Positions 1-9,777 are shown, counted from the first letter of the stretch. The stretch is DNA of 64,000 bases from Streptomyces eurythermus (GCF_014649115.1 NZ_BMSK01000005.1:62001-126000); one strand, 5' to 3'. A program made the numbers and translations. Notes: generated by a model from the letters alone, not told the origin.

Positions 1-115
1 CGGCGGGCCGGCCGCCGATCAGCACGCGGGCCACGGTCGCGGCGGCGCCGGGCGGCGGGGTGGTGATCACACCGCCGTGACTGGTGGGGTCACCGGTACG
101 GGCTGCGGCCGGCAT
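1..115 (-). CDS. PAAR-domain spike-tip protein of the contractile injection system (N-terminus only)
   Basis: The reverse strand from the ATG at 115 reads MPAAARTGDPTSHGGVITTP and continues Pro/Gly/Ala-rich to the window edge. The TGDPTSHGG start is typical of PAAR proteins, which cap the VgrG/gp5 spike of contractile tails. A good ribosome site (GAGGAG) lies about 6 nt before the ATG. It follows the spike gene by 44 nt in the same direction, matching the usual spike-then-PAAR order. Only 38 codons are visible, so length and any C-terminal extension are unknown. Confidence 0.8.
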   Translation of the reverse strand, partial: MPAAARTGDPTSHGGVITTPPPGAAATVARVLIGGRPA

Positions 116-159
116 GCGTTGCTCCTCGGAGGGTTCGGTTGACTGCTGGGGGTGACGGG

Positions 160-1983
160 TCAGTTGATGCGGATGAGCTTGGCCTTCAGGACACCGAGCA
201 GGCCGCCGTCGACGGTGACGTCCGAGCTGCCGGTGACGCTCACCGACCGGCCGCCGACCTTCACGCCGACCCGGCCCTGGATGTCCACGTTCCGGCCCGA
301 CACGCTCACATCGCCCCGGCCCGCGTCCAGGGTGATGCCCTTGGCGTCGAGCACGACGGAGGTGAGGGGCTGCCGGCCCCTGGCGTACACCGTCAGCTCG
401 ATCCGGTCGCGCCGGTCGTCCAGGAACACTTCGAGGCGCTCGTCGGCGGTGCGCAGGCGCACCCCGGACGGGCCGGGGGCCCTGGCGTCCAGCAGCTCCA
501 CCCGGTGCCCGGAGCGGGAGACGAGGGAGCGCCGGTTGACCCTGCCGGTGGTGCCGTCGATCAGCGGGACGTCGTGCGGGGAGGGCTCGTCGACGCCGTT
601 GTACAGCCCGCCGATGACGTACGGGCTGTCCAGCAGGCCCTGTTCGAAGCCGACCAGGACCTCGTCGTTGACCTCGGGGCTCACCACGCCTCCGCCGCCC
701 TTGCCGCCCCACTGCACGGTGCGCACCCAGTCGGTGGTGTACGTGTCGTCCAGCCAGGGGAACCGCAGCTTCACCGCGCCGCTCTCGGCACCGCCCGGCT
801 CGCGCACGTCCGTGACCACGCCGATCGCCAACCCAGGCATGCGCGGGCCGCGGCTCGGCGCGTTGGCGCCGGTCACCAGGCCGGTCAGGGAGCGGTCGGG
901 GCTGGCGCTCACCCACACCGTGGTCCGGTACCCGCCGTGCGGCTCCAGGACGTGCTGCACGGCCGTCGCCGTGTACTTGCCGGAGAACGCCGGGCCGACG
1001 TTGCCGAGCGCGACCGGCTTGCCCGCCCGCAGCCGCGGGTTGCCCTCGACCAGGGCCTCCAGGTCCGCGAATCCGGCGCTCACCTGACCGGCGACGGCGT
1101 CGGCGACGGCGGTCGTCTCGGCATGGGTGCGGTACGGGGTGTCGGTGACGGTCAGCTTGGACTGCCTGCCGAACCGGGCGGCGAACGCCGGGCTCAGCCC
1201 CGGCACCACCGTGTCGCTCTCCACCGACGGCTGCCGCGCCACCAGCGGGCGTTTCGTGGTGACGTCCCAGCCGCGCACCTCCACCTGCGCGGCGCCGTCC
1301 GCCGCCGACAGCGAGGCCCGCAGCGCCAGCAGGTTCCGCCCGTACTCCAGCACCATCGGGTTCCGGGTGGCCGGGGTGTCCGGCGCGGGCGCCCCGGACG
1401 CCTGCGTCGGCTTGGTGAACTGGAGCACACCCTTGTCGTCCACGCGTACCTGCGCGCCGCTCTCGGCCGCGAGGTACTGCAGGAAGTCCCAGTCGGACAC
1501 GTTCGCCTGGGACAGCTGCTTGTACGTGACCGGCGCGGCCTCCACGGTGCCGCAGGCCAGCCCGGCCCCGGCGGCCACCTTGCGGACGATCGCGGCCGCC
1601 GTCATGTTCCGGTACGCCACCACCTTCCGGCCGCGCTGGAGGCGGTGCGCCTTGGAGTAGGCGCGCACCACCGTGAACGAGCCGGTACGGTCCCGGTCCA
1701 CCTCCAGGGCGGTGACCTCACCGTCGAACAGCCGCTCGCGGGCCTGCCCGTTCACCGTCACCACCGACACCCTGAGGGGGGTGCCGATGGTGATGCCGAC
1801 CGCCCGCAGGAACTCGTGGTCGGGGTCGCGGAAGGTGAGCTGTGCCGCGTCCGGCAGGCCCACGTTCTCGTCCACCACGCAGCTCACCAGCTGGGCGGCC
1901 CAGACCTGCGGCAGCTCGCCGGGCGTCTCGATGACGGGGTCCGCCGCGAACGACCGGCCGCCCCACGCCTCCGGTGTGGTCAC
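160..1983 (-). CDS. VgrG/gp5-gp27-like spike protein of an eCIS (Afp8-like)
   Basis: This 607-aa protein has the two-part layout of contractile spike proteins. The N-terminal ~370 residues resemble phage late-control protein D/gp27 folds. A gp5-type OB domain follows at about residues 383-460, with VKLRFPWLDDTYTTDWVR and VNDEVLVGFEQG, and then a beta-rich C-terminus. Known spikes trimerise to form the puncturing hub under the inner tube. Its ATG overlaps the stop of the LysM gene by 4 nt (ATGA), implying translational coupling. The PAAR tip gene is immediately downstream. Length is normal and no enzymatic extension is visible, so it is probably structural. Confidence 0.9.
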   Translation of the reverse strand: MTTPEAWGGRSFAADPVIETPGELPQVWAAQLVSCVVDENVGLPDAAQLTFRDPDHEFLRAVGITIGTPLRVSVVTVNGQARERLFDGEVTALEVDRDRTGSFTVVRAYSKAHRLQRGRKVVAYRNMTAAAIVRKVAAGAGLACGTVEAAPVTYKQLSQANVSDWDFLQYLAAESGAQVRVDDKGVLQFTKPTQASGAPAPDTPATRNPMVLEYGRNLLALRASLSAADGAAQVEVRGWDVTTKRPLVARQPSVESDTVVPGLSPAFAARFGRQSKLTVTDTPYRTHAETTAVADAVAGQVSAGFADLEALVEGNPRLRAGKPVALGNVGPAFSGKYTATAVQHVLEPHGGYRTTVWVSASPDRSLTGLVTGANAPSRGPRMPGLAIGVVTDVREPGGAESGAVKLRFPWLDDTYTTDWVRTVQWGGKGGGGVVSPEVNDEVLVGFEQGLLDSPYVIGGLYNGVDEPSPHDVPLIDGTTGRVNRRSLVSRSGHRVELLDARAPGPSGVRLRTADERLEVFLDDRRDRIELTVYARGRQPLTSVVLDAKGITLDAGRGDVSVSGRNVDIQGRVGVKVGGRSVSVTGSSDVTVDGGLLGVLKAKLIRIN

Positions 1984-2702
1984 CGCTCCTCCTCACCGCC
2001 GGCGTCCCGCAGTCCCGGCACCACCAGTTCGGTGCCGGGCACGAGCGCCATCGGGTCGTCGATTCCGTTCGCCTCCGCGATGACCCGCCAGGCCGTCGCG
2101 TCGCCGTACTCCCGCCAGGCCAGCATCGCCAGGCTGTCGCCCGCCACCACCGTGTGCGTGCTGCGGGCGGTGCGCGCGCCGGAGGTCGGGTTCTGGCCCG
2201 CCGGGTCGACGCTCGCCTCCTCGATCGACAGCGCGCAGGTGGCCCTGAGCGGCCTGCCGTCCACGTCGAAGAGGGTGTACGTCACCGACAGGCTGGAGAG
2301 CACCCCGTCGAACGAGGTGGTCCGCGCGGTGCCCCACTCGAACCGCACCCAGGGGCTGGCCGGCTTCTTCCGGCCCAGGCTGGCCGGGGTCGGCACACAC
2401 CCCTTCATCAGCTTCTCCACCGCCTGCTCCACGGAGTTGTCGTGGGTGGCGGTGGCGTCCAGGAACACCTCCAGGCTCAGCTCGCGCGGGCCGCTGCCGA
2501 CGAACTCGGGCAGTGCCGACTCCCCCGCCATCCGGGAGGGGGTGCGCCGCCACTCGGTGGTCTTGCGCAGTTCCAGGGTGGAGGGGTTGAACTGGAGGTT
2601 CAGCCGCGCGATCGTGCCGCCGGGCTTGGCTCCGACCGAGGCGGGGGGCTCCCTCAGGGTCAGCTGGGCCCTGGCCCGGCTGGAACGGAACGATGGTGAC
2701 AT
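1980..2702 (-). CDS. LysM-domain baseplate/tube-cap protein (Afp7-like)
   Basis: This 240-aa protein ends in a LysM module at about residues 180-230 (HTVVAGDSLAMLAWREYGD, then LVPGTELVVPG). The N-terminal part contains LNLQFNPSTLELRKTTEW, typical of the eCIS/phage protein that joins tube and spike hub (Afp7, gp53-like). In these particles the LysM domain is thought to stabilise the baseplate rather than bind peptidoglycan freely. An AAAGGAAG ribosome site precedes the chosen ATG. It sits between a tube gene (71-nt gap) and the spike gene (4-nt overlap), the expected position. Confidence 0.88.
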   Translation of the reverse strand: MSPSFRSSRARAQLTLREPPASVGAKPGGTIARLNLQFNPSTLELRKTTEWRRTPSRMAGESALPEFVGSGPRELSLEVFLDATATHDNSVEQAVEKLMKGCVPTPASLGRKKPASPWVRFEWGTARTTSFDGVLSSLSVTYTLFDVDGRPLRATCALSIEEASVDPAGQNPTSGARTARSTHTVVAGDSLAMLAWREYGDATAWRVIAEANGIDDPMALVPGTELVVPGLRDAGGEEER

Positions 2703-2773
2703 GCCGGGACTTCCTTTCTCACGGGCGCGGGCGGGTACGGCTCAACAGGCGGGGCGGGTCCGGACGGCGGGGG

Positions 2774-3199
2774 TCAGGACGGGCGCAGTCCCTCGTGGGC
2801 GATCTCCAGGGTCTCCACGGCCGGTTCGGAGCTGCTGGGGTCGAAGGACGGCCCCTGCCAGCGCACCGGGACGATCCCGAACACCTGCCAGCTGATGATC
2901 GGGGTCAGGTCCGGCCGCAGCGCGACGATCTCGCCGTCCTTGCGCTCCACCCGCTTCAGCGTCTCGTCCAGCCAGCGGCCGATCTTCACCGTGTCGGCGG
3001 TGACCGGCCGGGTGAGCGTGATGTTCGTCCAGTTCACGCGGCCGGGCAGCTGCCAGGTGAAGCCGTTGTTGCCGCCCTCGGCGTAGGTCTCGATCTCCAC
3101 CTCGGCGCCCATGCCGGAGCAGGTGTGGAAGGCGCCCAGGTCGTCGCCGCCGATCGCGAGCCGGAAGAACACGCTCGTCGCGAAGATGTTGTCCGTCAT
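2774..3199 (-). CDS. T4 gp19-like tube protein, second copy (Afp5-like)
   Basis: This 141-aa protein is about the size of the tube protein at 7367-7807 and has the same fold signature: FFRLAIGGDDLGAFHTCSGM at the start and ITLTRPVTADTVKIGRWLDE in the middle. eCIS loci normally encode two or more gp19-like proteins. One polymerises into the inner tube and another forms the first ring on the hub. Its place just before the LysM and spike genes favours the hub-proximal ring. The ribosome site is weak, and an upstream ATG at 3211 in another frame runs immediately into a stop. Confidence 0.85.
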   Translation of the reverse strand: MTDNIFATSVFFRLAIGGDDLGAFHTCSGMGAEVEIETYAEGGNNGFTWQLPGRVNWTNITLTRPVTADTVKIGRWLDETLKRVERKDGEIVALRPDLTPIISWQVFGIVPVRWQGPSFDPSSSEPAVETLEIAHEGLRPS

Positions 3200-3290
3200 T
3201 CGTCCGTCATCCGTTCCGTGGCCTCGGGCAGGCCTTCTTTCGTGTTGGCGTGGCGTCGTTCATCGGGTCGCCTCATCCCTGTCCGTGGTC

Positions 3291-6200
3291 TCAGCGGCGC
3301 CCGTCGTGCGGACGGCCGGTGCGCTCCCGGCCGCGCCGCAGCTCGGCACGGAGCAGCCGGGCCACCGGGTCGATCAGCCGGCGCGCCAGCTCGTCCAGGT
3401 CGTGACCGGGGTCGGGCGGGGTCTCGGGGGCCCGCCGGGTCGCGCTCTTGCCGACGGACGACGAACGGGACGAGGTACCGGACGACGAGCCGGACGCCGT
3501 ACCGGACGACGAGCCGGACGCCGTACCGGACGACGTACCGGACACGGTGGCCGACCGCCGGCGGCCGCGCGTCGGCCCGGCCGGGGACGCGTCGTCACCG
3601 GCGCGCTGCACCACGGGCGCCTTGCCCCCGGCGGCACCGGCCCGCGCGGGGTTCTGCCACCGGACCACGGGCACGGGCGTCGCCGGTGCCCGGGCCCCCG
3701 CCGTCGGCGGGCGCTCCGCGAGCGGCGGCGCCTGCGGGGCGGTCACCGGAAGGGCCCGCGCGGGTACGGGGGGCGCGGAAGGGGCGGACGTGGTGGAGGC
3801 GCCCGGCCCGGACGACTCCGCGCGGGGCGGGGCCGGGCGGACGACGGGGACGCGCTGGACCGTGGCCGAGGGCCGCGGGCCGGGGCGCACGGGGGCGGAG
3901 GCCCGTACGGGCGCCGGACCGGAGGCACGCTGAACGGGAGCCGGGTTTCCGGGAGCCGGCGCGGCCGGGGCCCGCTGGACGCCGGTCGCCGTGGGGGCGG
4001 CCCCGGACCGGGCGGGGGTGGCCGGACCCTGGTGGTCCGGGGTACCGGGCCACCGGACCGGCACCACGGGACGGCCGGTGGGGCGGGGGGCGGCGGGCGC
4101 CGCCGCTCCCGCCGCGGGCCGGGTGTTCAGGGTGAGCGGACGCGCGGCGAGCAGCGAGAGGGTACGGGGCGCCGCGGGGGCCGGGCGGGCCACGGTGAGC
4201 GGGAACTGCCCGGCCGCTCCCGGACGCCGGGCACCCGGGGCGCCCGGCCCACCGGACGTGCCGTCGGCCACGGCCCGCGCGACGACGACCGGGGTCCCGG
4301 CGGCGGAGCCGCGCCGGGCACCAGGGGCCGTGCCGGGGCGCCGCGTGTCTCCTGCCCGGCCCGGAGGCATGGCGGGTGACCCGCCCGTGGCGGGAGCCTG
4401 GGAGGCGCCGGCCTGGACCTGGGGTGGTGTCACCAGCGGCGTGGCGGGGCCGTCCGCGGAGTGGGTGACCGTCTCCGGGGCGCTCCCGCCGGCGGAGTCC
4501 GCCGTCAGACCGCGCTGCACGACGCCCTTGCCGAGCAGCGGCGCGTCCGGAGCGCCGCCCGAGCGCGACGGCGTACCGGCCCCAGCAGCACGCCCCTCGG
4601 CGGAACCGTCCGCCGGACGACGCTGTACGGCACTCCTCTCGGCCGACGGCGCATCCGGAGCGCCGCCCGAGCGCGACGGCGTAACGGCCCCAGCAGCACG
4701 CCCCTCGGCGGAACCGTCCGCCGGACGACGCTGTACGACACTCTTCCCGGCCGACGGCGCGTCCTGAGCGCCACCCGAACGCGACGGCCGGGCGCCGGTG
4801 TCGGTCCCCGCACTTCGCCGCACGGTGGGCTTCTCCACCAGGGGCGCGTCGAGGCCGCTTCCGGGACGGGTACCGGCCACCGGGTCCGCCGCCGCGCTCC
4901 GCTGCACGGTGGGCTTGCCCAACAGCGGTGCGGCCAGGCCGTTTCCGAGATGCGTACCGGCTTCCGGGGTGCGCCCGTCGGCGGACTCCGCCGCCGGGCC
5001 GGGCCGCGCCGCGCCCTCGCCCAGCAGCGGGGCGTCCGGACCGCTTCCGGGGTGCGACGGGGCACCGGCCCCCGGCCCGTTCCCGTCGGCGGGGCCCGTC
5101 GCCGGACGGCGCTGCACGGTGGCGGGGCCCGGCGGCGGAGCGTCCGTGCCGTTGCCTCCGGTCGCGGGCGACGCGGCCCCGGTGGTCGTACGTCCCTGGT
5201 CAGGCGCGGCTCCGGGTGCCCGGTCCGGTCGTACCCGAGCACGCCGGTCACCCCGGCCGCCCGGGATGTCGGCGCTCGGCGGCAGCTCGGGCAGGGGCGC
5301 GCCCAGGCCGCCGCGGGCGCGTGCCCCACTGCGGGCGGCGGGCCGGGCCGGGGTACCGGCGGGGCCGTCCGGGGTGCGCTGGGCCGCGCCCTTCGGCCCG
5401 CTGTCGGGCGAGCCTGCGGTACCGGACGCGCCCTCGGCCTGGCGCTGGACGACGGGGAGCGCCGGGCCGGGCGCCGGAGCGGTGCCGGACGTGGCCCGCT
5501 GGACCGGGCTGTTGTCCGTCAGCGGCCGTGCCGTGGAGGGGAGTTCGGTGAGCGGGGCGCCGAGGGGCGCACGGGTCGCCGTACCCTGCGCGGGGTCGGC
5601 CGGGCGCGTTCTCGTCGCGGCGTCGCCCGGCGCCTCGGGGGCCTTGCCGGCGGCGGGGCGGGCCGGTGCCTGGGCGCCCTTGTCCGGAGCCGGAGCCGGA
5701 GCCGGAGCCGGGGCCGGAGCCGGCGGGCGCAGTGCGGGCACGCGGCGCACGGCGCCTGCCGGGCGGCGGGCCACGGTCAGGGAGGGGCTCGTCGGGCGGG
5801 GCCGGACGGCCGGACGGGGCACGTCGTCGGACCCGTCGGATCCGGGGGCGCGGGACGCCTGCGCCCGCGCGCCTCCTCCGGAGCCGGACCGCGCCGGAGA
5901 GGCGGACCCGCCCGGCGCGGCCGTGCCGACGGCCGTGCCCGGAACCGCCGTCACCCGCCGCACCACCGGAATCTCCGGTGCGGTGGGCCGGTGGCCGGGG
6001 CCGGCCGGAGTCACCACCGGACCGGCGCCGGGCTCGGCCGACCGCTGGACGGCGGGAGACGACGACGAGGACAGCACGGCGGGGGAACCGGCGGACGCGA
6101 GGCCACGACTCGGCGGGGCGTCACCCGTACGCCCCTGCCCCGCGGCCCCGCCACGGGAAGCACGGGAAGGCCCGACGCCCGGAGCAGCCGGACCGGACGG

Positions 6201-6707
6201 AGCCGATGCGGACGCGGCCGGACCCGAGGACGTCGAACCCGAGGAAGCCGGACCCGAGGAAGCCGGATCGGCCGGCGCCGGTCCGTCCGGGGTCTCCCGG
6301 TCGCCCTCCCTCCGCAGCGCCCGCAGCAGCAGCGGGCCTCCTTCGGTGCGGGTGGCCCGAGGGGCGGCCGGGCGGTGGGTGACGCCGTGGACCAGGCCCG
6401 TCGGGGCCGTGGGCAGCAGGGCGTGGGCGAGGCCGGAGTCGAACGACGGGTTCTGCCAGGCGGCGAGGCCGGACCGGAAGGCGAGACCGTCGCTGACGCC
6501 GAGCGGCGCCCGGGACACGGTCAGCTCCGGCGGCGCGGTACGGCGCCAGCCGCCGTCCCAGTCGGCGGGCACGGAGGCGGCCGGAGCGTCCGGCGCGGCG
6601 GCGGCCGGAGCACCGGGCACGGCGGCAGCCGGGGCACCGTCACGCTCCCCGCGCCGGGCGCCCCCCGTCCCGGCGGACCGGCGGCGCAGCCTGTCCCGCC
6701 ATGCCAT
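3291..6707 (-). CDS. Large disordered Ala/Pro/Gly-rich protein with repeated VQR motifs, in the eCIS operon
   Basis: This 1138-aa protein is almost entirely low complexity. Conserved-looking parts are an N-terminal ~140 residues (including LGVSDGLAFRSGLAAWQNPS) and a basic amphipathic C-terminal helix (about 1102-1138, LARRLIDPVARLLRAELRRG). Between them the short motif V-[VQ]-R/VQRR recurs more than ten times, partly inside 30-36-aa repeats near residues 560-760. A Ser/Gly/Thr stretch lies near 1050-1080. No enzymatic domain or signal peptide is seen. It starts 4 nt after the small chaperone-like gene, the place a tape-measure gene has in long-tailed phages. Function is unknown; scaffold, tape measure or cargo are possible. 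Confidence 0.8.
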   Translation of the reverse strand: MAWRDRLRRRSAGTGGARRGERDGAPAAAVPGAPAAAAPDAPAASVPADWDGGWRRTAPPELTVSRAPLGVSDGLAFRSGLAAWQNPSFDSGLAHALLPTAPTGLVHGVTHRPAAPRATRTEGGPLLLRALRREGDRETPDGPAPADPASSGPASSGSTSSGPAASASAPSGPAAPGVGPSRASRGGAAGQGRTGDAPPSRGLASAGSPAVLSSSSSPAVQRSAEPGAGPVVTPAGPGHRPTAPEIPVVRRVTAVPGTAVGTAAPGGSASPARSGSGGGARAQASRAPGSDGSDDVPRPAVRPRPTSPSLTVARRPAGAVRRVPALRPPAPAPAPAPAPAPDKGAQAPARPAAGKAPEAPGDAATRTRPADPAQGTATRAPLGAPLTELPSTARPLTDNSPVQRATSGTAPAPGPALPVVQRQAEGASGTAGSPDSGPKGAAQRTPDGPAGTPARPAARSGARARGGLGAPLPELPPSADIPGGRGDRRARVRPDRAPGAAPDQGRTTTGAASPATGGNGTDAPPPGPATVQRRPATGPADGNGPGAGAPSHPGSGPDAPLLGEGAARPGPAAESADGRTPEAGTHLGNGLAAPLLGKPTVQRSAAADPVAGTRPGSGLDAPLVEKPTVRRSAGTDTGARPSRSGGAQDAPSAGKSVVQRRPADGSAEGRAAGAVTPSRSGGAPDAPSAERSAVQRRPADGSAEGRAAGAGTPSRSGGAPDAPLLGKGVVQRGLTADSAGGSAPETVTHSADGPATPLVTPPQVQAGASQAPATGGSPAMPPGRAGDTRRPGTAPGARRGSAAGTPVVVARAVADGTSGGPGAPGARRPGAAGQFPLTVARPAPAAPRTLSLLAARPLTLNTRPAAGAAAPAAPRPTGRPVVPVRWPGTPDHQGPATPARSGAAPTATGVQRAPAAPAPGNPAPVQRASGPAPVRASAPVRPGPRPSATVQRVPVVRPAPPRAESSGPGASTTSAPSAPPVPARALPVTAPQAPPLAERPPTAGARAPATPVPVVRWQNPARAGAAGGKAPVVQRAGDDASPAGPTRGRRRSATVSGTSSGTASGSSSGTASGSSSGTSSRSSSVGKSATRRAPETPPDPGHDLDELARRLIDPVARLLRAELRRGRERTGRPHDGRR
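3481..3540. repeat. 24-bp tandem repeat in the disordered eCIS gene
   Basis: Two exact 24-bp units lie at 3481-3504 and 3505-3528, with a partial third. They encode an 8-residue GTASGSSS unit on the minus strand. The period is a multiple of three, so copy-number change keeps the frame. Confidence 0.9.
4543..4758. repeat. 108-bp tandem repeat (36 aa) in the disordered eCIS gene
   Basis: Two nearly identical 108-bp units lie at 4543-4650 and 4651-4758, and more degenerate copies flank them on both sides. Each encodes a 36-residue block containing VQRRPADGSAEGRAAG and SRSGGAPDAP. The near identity suggests recent duplication. Confidence 0.9.
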
Positions 6708-6711
6708 GTGC

Positions 6712-6870
6712 TCAACCGCCTTCGTTCACGCGGGTGTTGATACGGGCGATCTCGGCCACCCACTGCCGTCGTTCGTCATGGGTCAGGTCGAGGATCTCCT
6801 CCCTCGACCAGTGGAAGTGATAGGCGATGTACGCGACCTCCTCCCGGAGCCGGGGAAGGGCGTACGTCAC
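6712..6870 (-). CDS. DUF6760-like 52-aa protein, putative second part of a tail-assembly chaperone
   Basis: This short gene starts at a GTG whose bases overlap the upstream TGA (GTGA, 6867-6870) and ends 4 nt before the next ATG. It encodes a compact helical protein with YALPRLREEVAYIAYHFHWS and EEILDLTHDERRQWVAEIAR. I recognise this as the small DUF6760 type seen in actinobacterial eCIS loci. The pattern aromatic-H-x-W-S-x-x-E-I-x-x-L is like the T part of phage tail-assembly chaperones. There is no room for a separate ribosome site, so translation must be coupled to, or frameshifted from, the upstream gene. Confidence 0.8.
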   Translation of the reverse strand: MTYALPRLREEVAYIAYHFHWSREEILDLTHDERRQWVAEIARINTRVNEGG

Positions 6871-7370
6871 GATTCCCCCAGGCGCCCACCCGAGAGGTCG
6901 ACCTCGAAGCCGCCCTCGCAGTGCGGACAGGTCACCGCCGCCCGGGTGTGGCCCTCGCTGTTCACGCGGCGGTAGAAGTCCTGGAGGAAGGCGACGTCGG
7001 TGGCGTACATCCGTTCCACGATCCCGGCGTGCACATCGGTGATGGTGCCGAGCCGGGTGATCACCTGGCTCAGCAGCACCACGCTCAGGTACGCCGGGTT
7101 CTCCTTGACCCGCAGGTCGATCTGCGGCCGCAGCTCGTCCCGGGCCGTGGCCAGGCGCATCGCGCCCTCGCGGTGCACCGTGCCCGCCTCGTCGACGTAG
7201 CCGCGCGGCAGCACGAACTCGAACTCGGTGCGCAGCCCGTGCGGTTCCTCGCGCGGCGGCGGGGCCGGGGCGGCGGCGGGGGGCGCCGCCGCCGGCTCGG
7301 CCGCCGTGGCGGGCGTCGTCAGCTGAAGGATCTCCTCCAGGTTGCCCGCCGTCACGGTACGACGCCTCAT
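6867..7370 (-). CDS. Putative tail-assembly chaperone-like eCIS protein with a CxxC motif
   Basis: The ATG at 7370 overlaps the tube stop by 4 nt (ATGA) and gives 167 aa. After an Ala/Pro linker the protein has an alpha/beta region (EFEFVLPRGYVDEAGTVHRE, then RMYATDVAFLQDFYRRVN) and ends with TCPHCEGGFEVDLSGGR. The single CxxC could hold a shared metal in a dimer. Its position directly after the tube gene, and its partial overlap with the next small gene, copy the layout of phage G and GT tail chaperones. Family assignment is therefore by context, not by a clear motif. A longer in-frame start upstream lies inside the tube gene and is unlikely. Confidence 0.75.
   Translation of the reverse strand: MRRRTVTAGNLEEILQLTTPATAAEPAAAPPAAAPAPPPREEPHGLRTEFEFVLPRGYVDEAGTVHREGAMRLATARDELRPQIDLRVKENPAYLSVVLLSQVITRLGTITDVHAGIVERMYATDVAFLQDFYRRVNSEGHTRAAVTCPHCEGGFEVDLSGGRLGES
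6873..6879 (-). other. GGGGGAA run: candidate -1 ribosomal frameshift site
   Basis: On the minus strand the upstream gene ends CTG GGG GAA TCG TGA. A -1 slip on the GGG codon (five-G run) would read GGG GGA ATC GTG ACG and continue into the downstream 52-aa frame. The result would be a 219-aa fusion (165 + 2 + 52 residues). The A-site codon re-pairs imperfectly (GAA to GGA), so this is a candidate only. Confidence 0.4.
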
Positions 7371-7807
7371 TCGACGATGATCTCCTCGAACACGATGGTG
7401 ACGGACTCGGTGGCCGCGGCGGACTCGCCGGCCTTGAGGGAAGGGCCCTCCCACTTGGAGGCCCAGCCCTGCATCAGCTGGATGCGGCGGACCGTGCTGC
7501 CCTCGGAGTCCTTGATCTCGATGGTGAGGTTCTGCCGGGCGGTGTTGACGGCCCCGTTGTTCAGGGTCTCCTTGATCCAGTTGGTGAACTCACTGCTCTG
7601 GTCGAGTCCCCGGGTGATCGTGATCTCGCCCGCCTGCCGGCCGCCGGGCTGCTTGCGGATGATCTGCTTGCCCTCCGCGGTGACCTGCTTGACCTCGACG
7701 ACGTCCTCCTCGACGGTCAGCCCGCTGATCTCCTGGATCGATTCGACCAGGTAGCCACCGAGCTGCACGCCGAAGACGTGGGTGGAAAGAGCATCGCCCG
7801 TTGCCAT
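7367..7807 (-). CDS. T4 gp19-like inner tube protein (Afp1-like)
   Basis: This 146-aa protein carries strong tube hallmarks: FGVQLGGYLVESIQEISGLT at the start, TITRGLDQSSEFTNWIKETL in the middle, and QGWASKWEGPSLKAGESA near the end. Tube subunits stack as hexameric rings inside the sheath and carry cargo to the spike. The gene lies 53 nt after the sheath gene and overlaps the next gene by 4 nt. Being first after the sheath, it is the best candidate for the major tube subunit. Confidence 0.93.
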   Translation of the reverse strand: MATGDALSTHVFGVQLGGYLVESIQEISGLTVEEDVVEVKQVTAEGKQIIRKQPGGRQAGEITITRGLDQSSEFTNWIKETLNNGAVNTARQNLTIEIKDSEGSTVRRIQLMQGWASKWEGPSLKAGESAAATESVTIVFEEIIVE

Positions 7808-7860
7808 GACTGTCTGTCACCTTCCGTTGCTGGACCCGCGGGTCACTGGTCTGGCTCGTC

Positions 7861-9420
<1,560 letters not shown>

Positions 9421-9777
9421 GCTCGCTCCTTCGGGGTCCTTGCGGGTGGGTCACCTGTGTCCAGGCCGAGTCTGCGGGGCAGACGTGCCGGGGGGACAGG
9501 GACGTGCGGACCGGACCGGGGGCAGGACCGCTGCCTTTCCCATCCCGCCCCGACCGCCCGCCCGCCCTTCGCCGTTGCCCCGGCTCTGCCCCTACGGCCC
9601 TGGACATGCCGGACACGCGGGCGGTGCACTGGGGCGCCGACGGGCCGCGGACGCGGGTCTCGCCGTGGGGGTGCCGGTGCGCTGCCGGGTGCGGGTGCGT
9701 CCGGGCTGGTCGCGCAGTACCCCGCGCCCCTGGGGAGTCGCGGCGGCCGGAGCCCCGCAACCCACCGCTTCCGGCCC
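9421..9777. other. 357-bp intergenic region between ATPase and sheath genes
   Basis: No reading frame with a credible start or ribosome site was found. The right part (9703-9731) holds a recognisable dispersed Streptomyces repeat with hairpin potential. The left part carries the sheath ribosome site. A promoter for the sheath operon probably lies in the middle, but no convincing -10/-35 pair could be picked. Confidence 0.6.
9703..9731. repeat. Copy of a common Streptomyces intergenic GC-rich repeat
   Basis: The stretch reading GGGCTGGTCGCGCAG then TACCCCGCGCCCCT matches, from memory, a short element found in many Streptomyces intergenic regions, usually with TTCCC in place of TACCC. It lies just after the ATPase gene in its direction of transcription. 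It may act as a terminator or RNA-processing site between the two halves of the eCIS locus. Confidence 0.5.

Noticed and set aside
139..2895. 918-aa plus-strand frame opposite the spike and LysM genes
   Set aside because: It is the antisense shadow of GC-rich codons. It has no ribosome site, its composition is unnatural (Ala/Gly/Arg/His-rich), and the minus strand carries recognised proteins.
4461..6740. Long plus-strand frames opposite the VQR-repeat gene
   Set aside because: Repetitive GC-rich DNA leaves several frames open. The minus frame has flanking operon genes, correct spacing and conserved-looking ends; the plus frames have none of these.
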